From assembly GCA_018340375.1 (NCBI GenBank), contig JAFFJZ010000001.1, positions 49,840,001 to 49,904,000 on the forward strand: a DNA stretch of 64,000 nt, given 5' to 3'. The notes beneath the pieces were generated by a model. It searched no databases and had not been told where the DNA came from. It worked only from the letters and a program-made list of their open reading frames with translations. The stretch comes from Gonatopus flavifemur. Lineage: Eukaryota; Arthropoda; Insecta; Hymenoptera; Dryinidae. The position numbers were made by a program, and so were the translations under genes. How positions within the stretch are numbered: the stretch's first letter is position 1; the number at the start of each line of letters is the position of its first letter. Of the stretch, positions 10,110-21,255 are shown one piece after another.

Positions 10110-11649
10110 ATGACTTTTATAATTGGAAGCATCGAATCACAAATATTTGGAGCAAGTTAAAGCAACTAGGAACGTGCTTAACAAATCCAGCTCATAGCTG
10201 AATTCGTTCCACGTGTTCCATGTTGTCTCAACCTGCTCCAAATATTTTTTATCCACTGATTTCAGTTATAAGAATGGTTGGTTTGGCACAAGGCGGAACA
10301 ACTTAGAGCATATTAGAACAAACGGACCTCATATATCTTGGGTCATCCGGAATAGATATTTTCAGGGTAACATCTCAATGTCCCAAAGGTTTAATATCTT
10401 GAAATTTTGTATCTCGAGATTTCTAAATTTGATATGTCGAAATTTTGAATTTGAATTTTGGCACATAAAATGTTTTGATATAAAATTTCGGGATAAGTCA
10501 CTACGGAATGACGAGATATCAGTTTTTATCTAATCGGTCTAAATGAAGCTTGCCTCTTCCTCCAGGATGAACAAAAATGAAACATTAAAAAATGGATTCG
10601 GAACTATAATTCCACGACAGCATACACAGAGAAAAGAGATCTTGAAAAAATAGTAAAGTTCGCTCACATACGTAGCAGGGCCGCCCCCGATATGTGATAT
10701 GGGAAACTTTATTGCGTCGCATACTGATTTGTAGCGCATAAAAATTCAAATTCAGTGATGAAAATCACAGAAATTCAAAATTCTCATAGTGATTCATAAG
10801 GATACTACGTGACATTACGTTCTTCAATATTTCACATCGCATGATCAATGAATTACATAGTTCATTCTACTAAAAACATATTAAAGATACTTTTTACTAC
10901 ATAAAATAGTGAACTATACTATTTTCCAAAGAGGCACTTTTCTACGTGTAATTTTGGATTCAGACGGATTCAAATTTGACACATTTCTTCGATGGAAACG
11001 GATACAGGTCATTGGTCGGATACATTCGAATCAAGTCTCTATCCGAAAGTACGGATCAAATTGGATTGAGCGCACTGACATGATGTCAAGAAGAAATCCT
11101 CATTCATTCTGATTGAAAGTTCATACGTTCAACGGATGAAATTGGACGAGGCTCTGAATTCGGATTCAATCGGATAGGATTCTCATCTCTCCTCACGGAT
11201 GAAAATAGATTCAAAAACAAATTCACATCTCAAAAATGTAATGTGATTCGTTCGTATAGGAAGTCCATCCGTTCTCTGGACACGAACGGATAGATATTGT
11301 AGTTCAGATCATTATGGATGATCATTCTATTTTCTTGATGGACAAAAACGGATCGGCAACGCTTCTGGATTGGAAACTTCCAAAAATCCCCCAGTTCCGC
11401 ATTAAAACTAATAGAAGTTCTTTCTGCATGGACAGAACTGGATACTTATGGATCACTTGTCTCACTACCGGACAAAACCGGATTGATATGTATAGAAAAT
11501 GTTTAAATTCGGATCGAAGTCCTATCCAAATCCATCCATTTCAATCATTTTTTCCAACAGGGTTGCTAGCGATTTAGTAACTCGATTCGCACGTGAATCG
11601 CTTACGCATTTGCGCGCAAAATGGTATTAAGGCTAGTTACAAGAATCCA

Positions 11650-11770
11650 CCGAATCTGAGGAATGAAATTTCATGAGATTTGGTCAGAAAATTGTCCGAG
11701 ATTCAATGAGATTTGGCGAGATTCAATTAGATTCGTATTGAAAGAATTCATTCTTCTGACCAAACAGGGT
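11650..11770. repeat. Copy of the GAGATTTGGTCAGA dispersed repeat
   Basis: GAGATTTGGTCAGAAAATTGTCC and GAGATTTGGCGAGATTCAATT words match the copies near 2.3, 7.8 and 12.3 kb. The right end ACCAAACAGGG resembles a class II terminus. Confidence 0.5.
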
Positions 11771-12224
11771 TGTGAAATTTTCAATTCAAAAATTTTGAAT
11801 TAAAAATTGAATCTTCAATTTTTATTTCAAATATTGGGATTAACAGTTGAAAAATCATTTTTTAATCCCAATGTTGGGGTTGGAAATTAAGAAATTATTA
11901 TTTGATTCCAATTTCGGGATTGAAAATTGGAAAGTTACTTTTTGATGCAAAGATCTGAATTGAACATTTTTTTTTTATTTTTCTCGTGAAAAATATATGA
12001 TCTCGGAGAAAATTTTCTCCACTATATATATATATATATATGATGATCATCTTCTTAATGCAAAGATCTGGATCAAATGTTTTTTTTCCATTTTTTAGTC
12101 TTTATGGTGGGGTTGGAAATTGAAAAATTATTTTCAACCCGAGTTTTTGGGATTAGAAAATGTAAAAAAAATTTTAATTGCAGTGCCAATTCCACTATCT
12201 TTTTAATGCATTATTTACCACTCT
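11771..12224. repeat. Degenerate AATTxxGGGATTGAAAATT array with a short AT microsatellite
   Basis: Words such as GGGATTGAAAATTGGAAA and GGGGTTGGAAATTG recur every 50-60 bp. A run of TA dinucleotides lies at about 12022-12042, and the phrase CTTAATGCAAAGATCTG / TTGATGCAAAGATCTGAA appears twice. No gene is seen. Confidence 0.5.
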
Positions 12225-12335
12225 GTGACCAAATCTCATTGAAAAATCGCTGGATGAGATTCAATCGGAACATTGTCCGAGATTCAATGAGGATCAATCA
12301 GATTTGGCGAGAATCAATGGATCTTTTTAACCAGA
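12225..12335. repeat. Copy of the GAGATTTGGTCAGAACATTG dispersed repeat
   Basis: It contains ACCAAATCTCATTGAAAAATC and CGGAACATTGTCCGAGATTC, related to the copies near 2.3, 7.8 and 11.7 kb, and ends TTTTTAACCAG. Confidence 0.5.
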
Positions 12336-14272
12336 GCTGTTAAGATCCGGGTCAAAATGTTGACCGGTTCCGTCAGACGTTTTTAATAGGGTCGTCTTTA
12401 CTAAGAATTTAAAATTAGAATCGATTAGTTGACATGATTTTCTCCGTTCGATTATTGGTTATATAAGTATACTTTCATATAAAAAAAAAAGATTACCAAT
12501 CAATTCTTACAGATTACAGTGTACATTATTCATAATTCCACGCAGGTGACAAAAACATTCTACACATATGCGAAAGAACTGAGTTCTACGTAACCGAGTG
12601 GTTTCACTTATTTTAAGAATAGAGTAACAAAAACTGATATTTGCATAAAAATGATGTACATTGCTAGAATGAATCTTAACCATTCTTTTGAATATTCCGC
12701 GTGTTTTTGGAGTTCGAATTGTCTTTTGAACTGTATTTATCACATTGAAACATGAGAAAGACTTGGGTAACAATGACCGACATCAATATTTTTAAAATCA
12801 ACTTGTTTGAATAGAATATACTTTCTCATTAAAATATTGAAACACTGAGAGCTTGTGAAATTTTTATTGCCTGAATTCGTTCATAAAGTCGTTTCAATGA
12901 ACAATTCAGATTTCATCTATATTAGTCGACAATATTATACAATCTTATATAATAAGATCACCTTGTATGTCACTCAATAGATTATTATTTAATTTTTATC
13001 GTGTCATGTTATGTGAGTATTTATTAACACCGACAACAATTTTTTTCTCAAAATCAACAAAAAATTACCTTCCGCTTAGAAATTCTGAACGGATTGTGAG
13101 TACACGTATCGTATGTAAAATCCGCATTCGATTTTACTTTACGGTTTACTTATCTTTCATCGAAGAGGAGAGACAAACCTGGTTGAAAAATCTTATTCAT
13201 TCCGATTCAAATCTGATGGTTGTTAATTAAAATTCTGCAACTTTGATCGGAGTTTAATTTTTCGATCAGAAAAGAGACAAGCGATGAAGGATCGATGACG
13301 AGTATCATACCTAGTTTAAAAGTGTTGTTTTTTAAATTCGTTGAAATCTTTTGAAAATATTTTGATAAGATATAAAGAATATCTTCCATAGAACGTTCAG
13401 CTGAGAGGGGTTTTGAATATCCACAAAATATCCACGCTTAACAGCACCCGAACGTTGAATTATACGTTCATTGACAGAATATTCATAAAACATCTTTTCA
13501 AACGAAAAGAGTTCTCATTTCAGGATTTTCCAACAGAATTCAATATATTCCCGAAAAATTCATCGACATTTCGTCGAATCATTTTTTTACATCCCTCTTG
13601 TAAAATCCTAATGAGTGCAAATCAAACCTCATCGTTCCTGTTTCAGATACACATATTAAATCGTATAACCTTCTGGGTTCTATCTGTTTTTATGGGACTT
13701 GATAAGGAAAGCTGCGTGGACGCCAGATTAAATCCCACCAAATTTTATGGATCAGACAAAATTTCATGATCGAAATTTCATACTATTTCGAATACATATT
13801 AAGAATTATATCAAAAATTTCAAAATTTGCTTATGTGGTGATATGGGAATTTTACAACAGGGGTTTCGATTTCGATGAAATTTGTTGGGAATTGAACCAT
13901 GAAATATATTGAATGAATTTTGATCGATGAATTGCTCATTGTGTGTGAAATTTTTTTACGAATGAAATTTATCTGTTGAAATCTATTGCAAGAACAAAAG
14001 ATAAATCACGTTACGCATATCATTGCACATAATATACATCCGCTTAATTTTATCGACATAAAGATAAACTGTATGTCATTGTGACTGTGATTATAATCAC
14101 TCAAATATTTTCCAATGACCTCTCACATGTACAGAATTCATTCAAAATAATACGGGAGAATTTTGAAAGAGGTTTAAAGGAACATCCAGTTTTAGAAATT
14201 TTCTAACCACGTTGACAGTTAAAATATAAGAAAATTTTCTCTATAAAAATGAATTTATTCAAATATTTGAAG
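12336..14272. other. Gene-free AT-rich spacer downstream of APC5
   Basis: Only short open frames without recognisable domains or conserved composition are present, and I see no clear element borders. The part next to 14,272 is APC5 3' UTR: a TTTATT (AATAAA on the minus strand) lies at 14254-14259, 14 bases past the stop codon. Confidence 0.5.
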
Positions 14273-17200
14273 CTAATATAAAGATATATTATCTAATTTA
14301 GTACACAATTGTTCATTTATTTGACGAAACTCGAATGCATCTTGATTTCGTTCATTTTTCAAATCTAATTCATTGTACAACATGGATCTCAAACACAACG
14401 TTGTTCTAACCCTGCCATACGCTTCAACTTTATTGAAACAATCCTTTGCTTTACCCAGTGATTTAATCGCATTCAGAACGATTTCATTTTTCATTTTATT
14501 GGATGTCGATGGAACAGAGGCAACTAAGCATTTTGCGTACAAAACAAATGCTCTACCTTGATCGAAACATCCTCCGTGGGCTAAAATAGTAATGATAGCT
14601 TCTTCTAGAAGACTCATTGCCAAAATAGGCATCCCCATCATCAACTGAAAACAATTGTATGATTATTAAAATGAATATAATTGAATACAAAGAATCAATG
14701 TAATTCAAAGCGATATGTCTTGCTTACCTGAATATTCGCAAGATGCATTTTTATCACTGCTTCATAGTATGATAAATAATTCTGAGAAGCTAGTTCTAAA
14801 GCTGTATTTAAAAGTACAATGGAATTTATGCCTGCAGTTCCGTTATCCAATAACACAGATGCACACATAACTTCACTCGAAAGAATCATACATCGTACTT
14901 TATGATGTGGCATCAAATTATCAGTCTTTTCAATACTATTTATACATTGCAATGCCTTTGGATAGTCACCCTTAGCTAAATAAACTTCTGTTTGCCTGAA
15001 ATTATGAAACATTTATTTTATTTCACTTTCTTTATATAACAAATTCGAATGAAAAACATGAAGATAGCGTTTAATCTTATTCAAAGATATATGAAAATAA
15101 TTGAAATATCTTTCTATAGAACATTGATTCAATGTACATAAATATCACATAATTTTCAACCATTTTTGAAAAATTAATTCACAATTAGGTTTATATGCAT
15201 CGAATATATAAATAATTTTTGGAAAAAGTATTAAATAAATTCATGTTGCTGAAACGTTTGTTCGAACGAATTAGTAATCGAATCACACAACACTCAACTG
15301 TTAAAGTGATGTTTTTAGTTCCAAAGAGTCAATTCAAGAAGATAAATAACGATGATCCATCAGATCTCGCGAGTTTGAATTTTCCAACTTCAAGAACATA
15401 TAAATTCTAGTTAAATCAACATTTATGTGAGCATAAAAATTTTTTAACGTACCAAAATTTACTTTCCAAAGGATCTAAACTAGATATATTCAACGCTACT
15501 GTTTCAGCTTCATTCCACTTCTCGTGCCTCATTAATTGAGTAAACATATACTGTTGTTCACTCAACATCCATATCTGAAAGATAGAATAACAATGATATA
15601 TATGTACAATCATTATAATAACGAAGGTACACCTCTCAGAAATCTAAACGAGTACCTTATTACACGGTTCATTTGGAAATCTTTCTTTCGCATGAGTCAG
15701 TACAACGTCGACTAAATTATACTCTCCGAATTCAACTAAAATATTTGCAATATTTACAACTGCTTGACACGTGGACGGTCCATTGAACATGTGTTGTTTT
15801 TTGTCTCCAGCATTGTGAAGCAAAAGCAATTGAGAACAAACAGATGACATTTCAGTCTTCCCATAATAAGCCCATAATGCTGATTTTTCAGTACAAGTCA
15901 TCGACATTAAATCAATCATGGAATGTTGACAATTCAGTACATCCGATTTCATTAATATCTGAAATTAGTTCATTTATAAAAATTCTCTTATCAGAAGGAA
16001 TTGAAGAAGAATGAAGCTGAAGCTAGCAGATTTGAGCCAGCAGACTTGGACTCCGACTCATCGTAGAATTGTCATAGAATCCCATACAACAAAAGTTGCT
16101 GTGAGATCATTGCTCTTAAGTTGTTTATCAAGTTTCCGTAAAGTTGCTGGGAATTTGCTACGCATGTGATTGAGAGTTTCATGAAACCTAGCAACACGAT
16201 AACAACTCAAGCTAAAATTCTAGATTCATTCAGGTATATTTTCGCGCATTTGGTGACGCAACGTCCCTGCAAATTGCTTCAAACTGTTGTACGTTTTCAA
16301 CAATTTGCTGCATATTTGTTCAGCATTTTGCTGTTAGGGATGATGAAACCAGCACCAATGAGATTTTTCAATCACAATCTCTGAAAGTATGTATTTGAAA
16401 GAAATTCAATTTTACATTAGCTCAGTTTATAAATGCAGTCTGCTAGGTTGCGCCTGCTAGCTCTAACTTCATAAATAAGACGAATCGTATATAAATTATA
16501 TACCTCAAACACTTGCGACGGCGTTTTAGCTTCCAAAGTGGAATTATGAGCATACGCGATGAGTCCTAAACCAGTTGTATGCGTGATTCCAAGCATACTA
16601 GCCTTTCCAACTGATCTTTCTATAAGAGGACCTCTAAAAGTAAGAGAATTTTTCTTATATTCTCATTAGACGTAGTGTATTCAATACAAATACATTTTCC
16701 AGGACATCCCTGATGCTGGTCAAATTAAACTGTAGTCTAAAACTCACTTTTGTTCACTCGTTAAATGATACATCCAAGCATGGGCGAGTTGTAAACACAC
16801 GTTGTCTCCAGCTTCTTGAGCCATCATGATGGCTTCTTTGAGAGCAGATTTAGCGACCTCTCTAAATTTGAAAAATCATAAATGTTATCATTTAGTAACA
16901 ATTCAAATGTTAAATATGCGAATATTGATTCTAAAAAGAGAAAATACTCACTTGTGATTGAATTGTGCATGGAGAACCGCAAGATTTAAAGCCGCATATC
17001 TAAAAGTACGTGATCTATCTTCAGGTACAAAACGATTTTCTAAAGGCACTAATCTATCGAAACAATGATAAAGACTGTCCAATGCTCCACAGTATTCGTT
17101 TACTCTTAGACAGTTCAAATAACTCAAGTAATGCTGAAATAATTCTAAATGTTATCAAATTATGAGAAGAAAAATGTTAAATGATCATGAACGAGTCGTA

Positions 17201-18815
17201 ATTTAATTGATCTAGCACTTACAGCTTCGGCGTAACAAGGACTACAGCTTAAAAGTTCTTGCACTAAATTTTGCAATTCCACTGGCGACATGGCCTTATG
17301 TTCATCCGTTTGTAAAGCGTGTGCTTGTTGCGCGACGAGCAACTCAGCTTGTCGTCCTCCCCAGGTGTTTTTATACCTATTAATACAAAATTAAGGAATT
17401 ACATAAATTTCAGAGGCTAAAAATTATTTTTCAAACTTTTACGCATTTCTTAGTTAATTGTTTCAGAATCTCTACGAGGTTGAGGGGAAAGATATATCAG
17501 CATTTTTGGAAATTTATTGAGTACTATACTCGATTCGAAAAAATTCATTTGAACAAGATTCTTGTAAATTTTCAAATAAAAATTTCGAAAACTCAGCCAA
17601 TGGAACTTGATTCTTGGATAGTCTCGATAACTTATAACAGCTTTATCTCAAATAAAAGAACACAGAATTTTTCTGTTAGCAGATGACTGTGGCACGTAGT
17701 TAATTGAAGGAATTGAAAAAAAATTAAATTTGAAGTTTTTACAAAAGTTGGACAAAGAATCTCCAATTTTTGCAGTAAATTTCCGTCATTTGTTTTCTCA
17801 TAAAATATTTCTCCTAGGCTTTTACTGTGATTGACTTGGAATTTGGGGAAAATATTTTTGAAATATTGTATTATCAGATGAAAAAATGGTTGAAAATTGA
17901 TTTTTCGAATTTGCATGAAATTCTGTTTGCAAAAAAAATTATGGAAACTAGATTGGAATGCAAAACTTTTATATTTATGTTTTCCTTTTTTGAGCCAAGA
18001 GTAACGTGTCTTTCCAACACTCAGAACTTCTTTATGCTTTAAGAGAAAATACTAATGACAGAAGAGATCTGGTCTGTCTTGGGCAAAAGCTTTGATTTGA
18101 AATTATATTGAACTTACCTATGACCAATTGTATCTGTTTCTTTCAGATTTGTAGAAAGATTAGACCTTTTTGGACCATTATTTTTCCTCTCAACATATTT
18201 TTTAAGCGCTTCGTAAAGTAGAACAACTTGATCGAATGCTAATTTTTCAAAGAAAATCATTATTCTCCTAACATATATTCCCAAAACAGAATTTTTGTTC
18301 AGCGCTGGTAATGATAAAGAGTGATCCGAAGCAGGTTTCATAAGATGTCCAAGACTATCGATTAGATCTAATAATTCTTCTACTCCTTCCTCGCATAACA
18401 TGCTCAAGTAAAATTCTAATTGATTTGCGAATCGATGAAGGACATATTCCGGTGAATACAATGTATTTAACAATGCGCTTAAATGCATATCCGGTGACTG
18501 AAAAATAAGCAAATTAAGTCATAAAATAATATATACGCGTTGCATACGAATCTCGTAAACACAAGGATTACTTGAATGAGCTTCAGCGACGCCAAACAGA
18601 AGTCTCTTCTTTCTATAATAGCTGTAACAAAATTCACAATACACGTAAATAGAAATTTTGTACTCATTTATCCGTTTATAATGAAATCAATTACCTTTGG
18701 TAGTATCATTGCAATATTCTTTTATTAAAATTACAACAGCTATCTTATATGGCGTCAAAGTCTCTCTTTGAATTTTTTTTGCATTTCCATCTATAATTAA
18801 TAAATCTTTAGACAT
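14273..18815 (-). CDS. APC5: Anaphase-promoting complex subunit 5 (APC5)
   Basis: A scaffold subunit of the anaphase-promoting complex, the ubiquitin ligase that drives mitotic exit. I join 11 exons on the minus strand: 18815-18695, 18621-18572, 18497-18118, 17376-17223, 17133-16952, 16861-16748, 16633-16504, 15958-15656, 15574-15453, 14995-14728 and 14644-14273. All have GT/AG borders and stay in frame, giving 731 residues; the human protein is about 755. Matches to the family include TPYKIAVVILI near the N-terminus, HYLSYLNCLRV, RYAALNLAVLHAQF, ERFPNEPCNK followed by a WML motif, and a C-terminal GRAFVLYAKCLVASV. These mark the TPR-like repeats of APC5. The start is the ATG at 18815; an in-frame ATG at 18872 would add 19 residues and cannot be excluded. 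Intron 7 carries a foldback element (16013-16470), which lengthens it. Drosophila calls this gene ida. Confidence 0.95.
16013..16470. mobile_element. Inverted-repeat element in APC5 intron 7 (GAAGCTGAAGCTAGCAG ends), TSD AT
   Basis: The left end GAAGCTGAAGCTAGCAGATT pairs with the inverse of the right end (read as GAAGTTAGAGCTAGCAGGCG), and CAGACT follows in both arms. AT flanks both sides (16011-16012, 16471-16472). Its termini are GAAG, not CCC, so this is a separate family. It lies wholly within an intron and does not touch the splice sites. Confidence 0.75.
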
Positions 18816-19070
18816 TTTTAATGCTATACGTATCTGAGACAGTTGTCGGTTCCTTTTTGTATGTTTATACAAATTTGTATTTTTGTTGCATTTGTAGGAT
18901 ACGTTTTTTACTTCATCAAAAATTTCATTTCAGTGATGGCGCAGCTATCGTTCTATTTTAGGCCGGTCTCACATGGTCTGGAATTTCTAGAGAACTTTCA
19001 GTGAATTTTAGTAAGTTACTATCAATAAATCAATCCAATTTTTGAATTCCATTATGTTACCCAGAACTTC
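18816..19070. promoter_or_regulatory. Probable APC5 promoter and 5' UTR region
   Basis: This is the sequence directly upstream of the APC5 start on the minus strand. No core promoter motif is clear. The interest is that the first element remnant begins only about 250 bp upstream. Confidence 0.35.
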
Positions 19071-19153
19071 TCTAAATAGCACAAGTTCTGAAAGAGTTCA
19101 GAATGAACATAATGTATTCATACAGAACGCTTTTGGAACTCTTGTGCTATCCG
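19071..19153. mobile_element. Short degraded class I MITE remnant
   Basis: AATAGCACAAGTTCTGAAAGAG on the left mirrors CTTTTGGAACTCTTGTGCTAT on the right. The terminal CCC is lost on the left, so the flanking repeat cannot be scored. Confidence 0.45.
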
Positions 19154-19199
19154 AGTTCGGTCCATGCGAGACAAGTTTTATAACGATTCCAACCTAGAT

Positions 19200-19731
19200 C
19201 CTAGACAGCACACAAGAATCCCAAATGAAAAAAAGAATCTTGAAGAACTCTTTTAGAGTACAAAGTGTTCCAAAAGAGTTTCAAAATAATTCGATTCATC
19301 AGACATCTGCGAGTTCTGTTGAAATTTTCAAAGAAGTCTCATAGAATTTTGACGGAATTCGCGAATGTCTGAAAAAAGAATCTCCCACATAGCATGAAAG
19401 TTTTGAGAACATTCTGAGAACGTTTCTAAAACGTTTAAAGTTCTCTAAAGGTTCTGACAACGTTTAGAGAACTTTCAGTGCTATGTGGGCTATAAGAACT
19501 CTTTCAGAATACAAAGAGTTCTTGAAGAGTTTCGAAAAGAATTGGATTCGTGAGAGATTTACGAGTTCTCTTAAAATTCTAAGATACTTTTTTGAGAATT
19601 TTAGAGAAACTCACAAATGTCTGACGAATTGAATTCTCTTTGAAACATTCGAAGAACTCTTCGTATTGTAAAAGAGTTTTTAGAAAGTTATTTCTTCAGA
19701 ATTCATTTGGGATCCTTGTGTGTTATTTGGG
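19200..19731. mobile_element. MITE of AGAATTC/AAGAGTT words carrying a nested 106-bp element
   Basis: The left end (CCTAGACAGCACACAAGAATC) mirrors the right end (CCTTGTGTGTTATTTGGG). Flanks AT and AA differ by one base. The interior is made of AGAATTCGATTC, AAGAGTT and GTTCT words in both orientations, and element 19384-19489 is inserted in it. Confidence 0.65.
19384..19489. mobile_element. Nested 106-bp palindromic MITE (CCCACATAGCATG), TSD CT
   Basis: The left CCCACATAGCATGAAAGTT mirrors the right AACTTTCAGTGCTATGTGGG. CT flanks both sides (19382-19383, 19490-19491). It is among the shortest complete copies, which helps define the minimal element. Confidence 0.85.
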
Positions 19732-19742
19732 AACTGATCCCA

Positions 19743-20283
19743 CCCAGATAGCACACAAGAATCACAAATGAATTCTGAACGAGAACTCTTCAAAAGAGTC
19801 CCTGTGTGAAAAGACCAATAGAAACTGATAGGACAAATCCTATCGGAATCAATGATATCCTATCGGTTTCTATGCGGTTAGTGTCACAGTATTTAAGGGT
19901 TTCCATGAGATTTCATGAGGAATCCGATGTTCTATGGGTTTCTATCGGTGAAATCTGCAAAATCTGATGAATACTGATGAGAATAAAATGTTCTATCGGT
20001 TTCTATGCGGTTAGTGTCACAGCACTTATGGGAATTTATGGGAATCTATCAGGCTTTTCAGACAGGGAGTTCTTCACGTGTTTCAAAAAGAATTCGATTC
20101 TTTCGAGATATTTGCGGGTTCCATGAGGAATCCCAAAGAAGTTTTATAGAATTTCATCAGAACTCGCGAATGTCTGACGAATCGAATTCTTTTTGAAACA
20201 TTTGAAAAACTTTTTGCATTCAAAGAGCGCTTCTAAAGAGCTCTTTTTTAGAATGCTTTTAGAGTTTTTGTGTGCTATCTAGG
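19743..20283. mobile_element. MITE of AGAATTC words (CCCAGATAGCACA), TSD CA, with a nested element
   Basis: The left CCCAGATAGCACACAAGAATC mirrors the right, which ends TTTTTGTGTGCTATCTAGG. CA flanks both sides (19741-19742, 20284-20285). Element 19800-20067 is inserted in it. The interior resembles 19200-19731 and 20661-20880. Confidence 0.8.
19800..20067. mobile_element. Nested class II MITE of CCTATCGGTTTCTATG words, TSD AGT
   Basis: The left CCCTGTGTGAAAAG mirrors the right CTTTTCAGACAGGG. AGT flanks both sides (19797-19799, 20068-20070). TTCTATCGGTTTCTATGCGG occurs twice in the interior, together with GATAGG / TCTATC words in both orientations. Confidence 0.8.
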
Positions 20284-20315
20284 CACTTGGTGCGTGCTGG
20301 GCATTGAGCTCAATA

Positions 20316-20393
20316 CCCAGATAGCATAAGAGTTCTTTCTAGATACATTGTATTCATTATTAGCTCTTTCAGAACTCTTATGCTATTTGGTTA
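20316..20393. mobile_element. 78-bp palindromic MITE (CCCAGATAGCATA), TSD TA
   Basis: The left CCCAGATAGCATAAGAGTTC mirrors the right GAACTCTTATGCTATTTGGT. TA flanks both sides (20314-20315, 20394-20395). It is the shortest complete copy in the window. Confidence 0.75.
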
Positions 20394-20660
20394 TTAATTG
20401 GTAGTATCAAGTTTCCCGTTTATCCTTCGTTGATGATTATCATCTCACCAGTAAAATTCGACCAAGCACATCATTTTGTGGTAGAGAGTGCTGAAACGAT
20501 ACTTTTGATATTCTCAAAGAACTCGTTAATTTCCCAAACATTGAACCCTTTCCAGAGCTCTACATGAATTCAATACTTTGGAAAGATTTCTTGGAGAATG
20601 TTATTCTCGTTGTTGGAAAAGAATTCTTTGTGTGTTATTTGGGTAATAGGACTAACCTCT
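20394..20660. other. Unassigned stretch
   Basis: No gene is seen; a few GAATTC-type words are present without clear borders. Confidence 0.35.
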
Positions 20661-20881
20661 CAGACAGCACACAAGAATTTCGAATGAATTCTGAAAAAAG
20701 AACTTTTTTAGAATACAAAGCGTTCCAAAAGAGTTTCCAAAGAATTAAGACTTCTTTGAGAATTTTAACGGAACTCGAAAATTTCTGACGAATCGAATTC
20801 TTTTCAAACTCTTTGAGAATACTTTGTATTCTGAAAGAGTTCTTTTTTCAGAATTCATTTGGGATTCTAGGCGTGCTTCGA
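20661..20881. mobile_element. Degraded MITE of AGAATTC words
   Basis: CAGACAGCACACAAGAATTTC on the left mirrors GGGATTCTAGGCGTGCTTCG on the right, and AACTCTTT/AAAGAGTT words fill the interior. The outermost bases are mutated, so the flanking repeat is not scored. Confidence 0.5.
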
Positions 20882-20991
20882 GACATTGTCATTTCAGGAT
20901 ATCCGAACCCTACACAAAGAATCCTTTTTCAAGAACAAAAATATAATTTTTCAAGAACTCTCCTCAAATTAATGTATTTGTAAAGAATTCT

Positions 20992-21255
20992 CCCAGCCAG
21001 CACAAATGATCAATTTGAATTCATAAAGACCTCTTGAATAGCCCCCGTCATGCTAATCAATGTGTATTCATTATGAATATTTGGAATTCAAAACATATTG
21101 AATGCCTGCAGGATTCATTATGAAATCTCTATATGAATTCTTTCTGAACATCAAGTTGTCCATTAGGAATTAATTTTGAATTCAAAATATCCGTAATGAA
21201 TACATATTCATTCGCATAATGGGAGCTCTTTGCAGGAATTCTTGTGCTGTATGGG
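20992..21255. mobile_element. 264-bp MITE (CCCAGCCAGCACA), TSD CT
   Basis: It ends GAATTCTTGTGCTGTATGGG. CT flanks both sides (20990-20991, 21256-21257). It is a diverged copy, in the opposite orientation, of 27773-28034: both share CCCATACAGCACAAG and GCAAAGAGCTCCC when read from the matching end. Confidence 0.85.

Larger units (their letters stand above)
8709..11562. mobile_element. Composite class II element of GGATAGGATT/ATCCATTTC words, TSD TT
   Basis: The left end CCCTGTTGGAAAAGTTGGATGG mirrors the right end CCATTTCAATCATTTTTTCCAACAGGG (split here for brevity). TT flanks both sides (8707-8708, 11563-11564). Degenerate ATCCATTTCTATCCG words occur on the left side and their inverses (CGGATTGGAT type) on the right. 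At least two younger elements (8754-9401 and 9952-10109) lie inside, and the stretch at 10110-10860 appears to be further unassigned insertions. Short open frames through the ATCC words are by-products of the repeat. Confidence 0.7.

Noticed and set aside
12022..12042. TA dinucleotide run
   Set aside because: An ordinary short microsatellite, noted only inside the neighbouring repeat entry.
18815..18872. In-frame upstream ATG of APC5
   Set aside because: The extension of 19 residues is basic and unlike the family start; the downstream ATG was preferred, though not with certainty.
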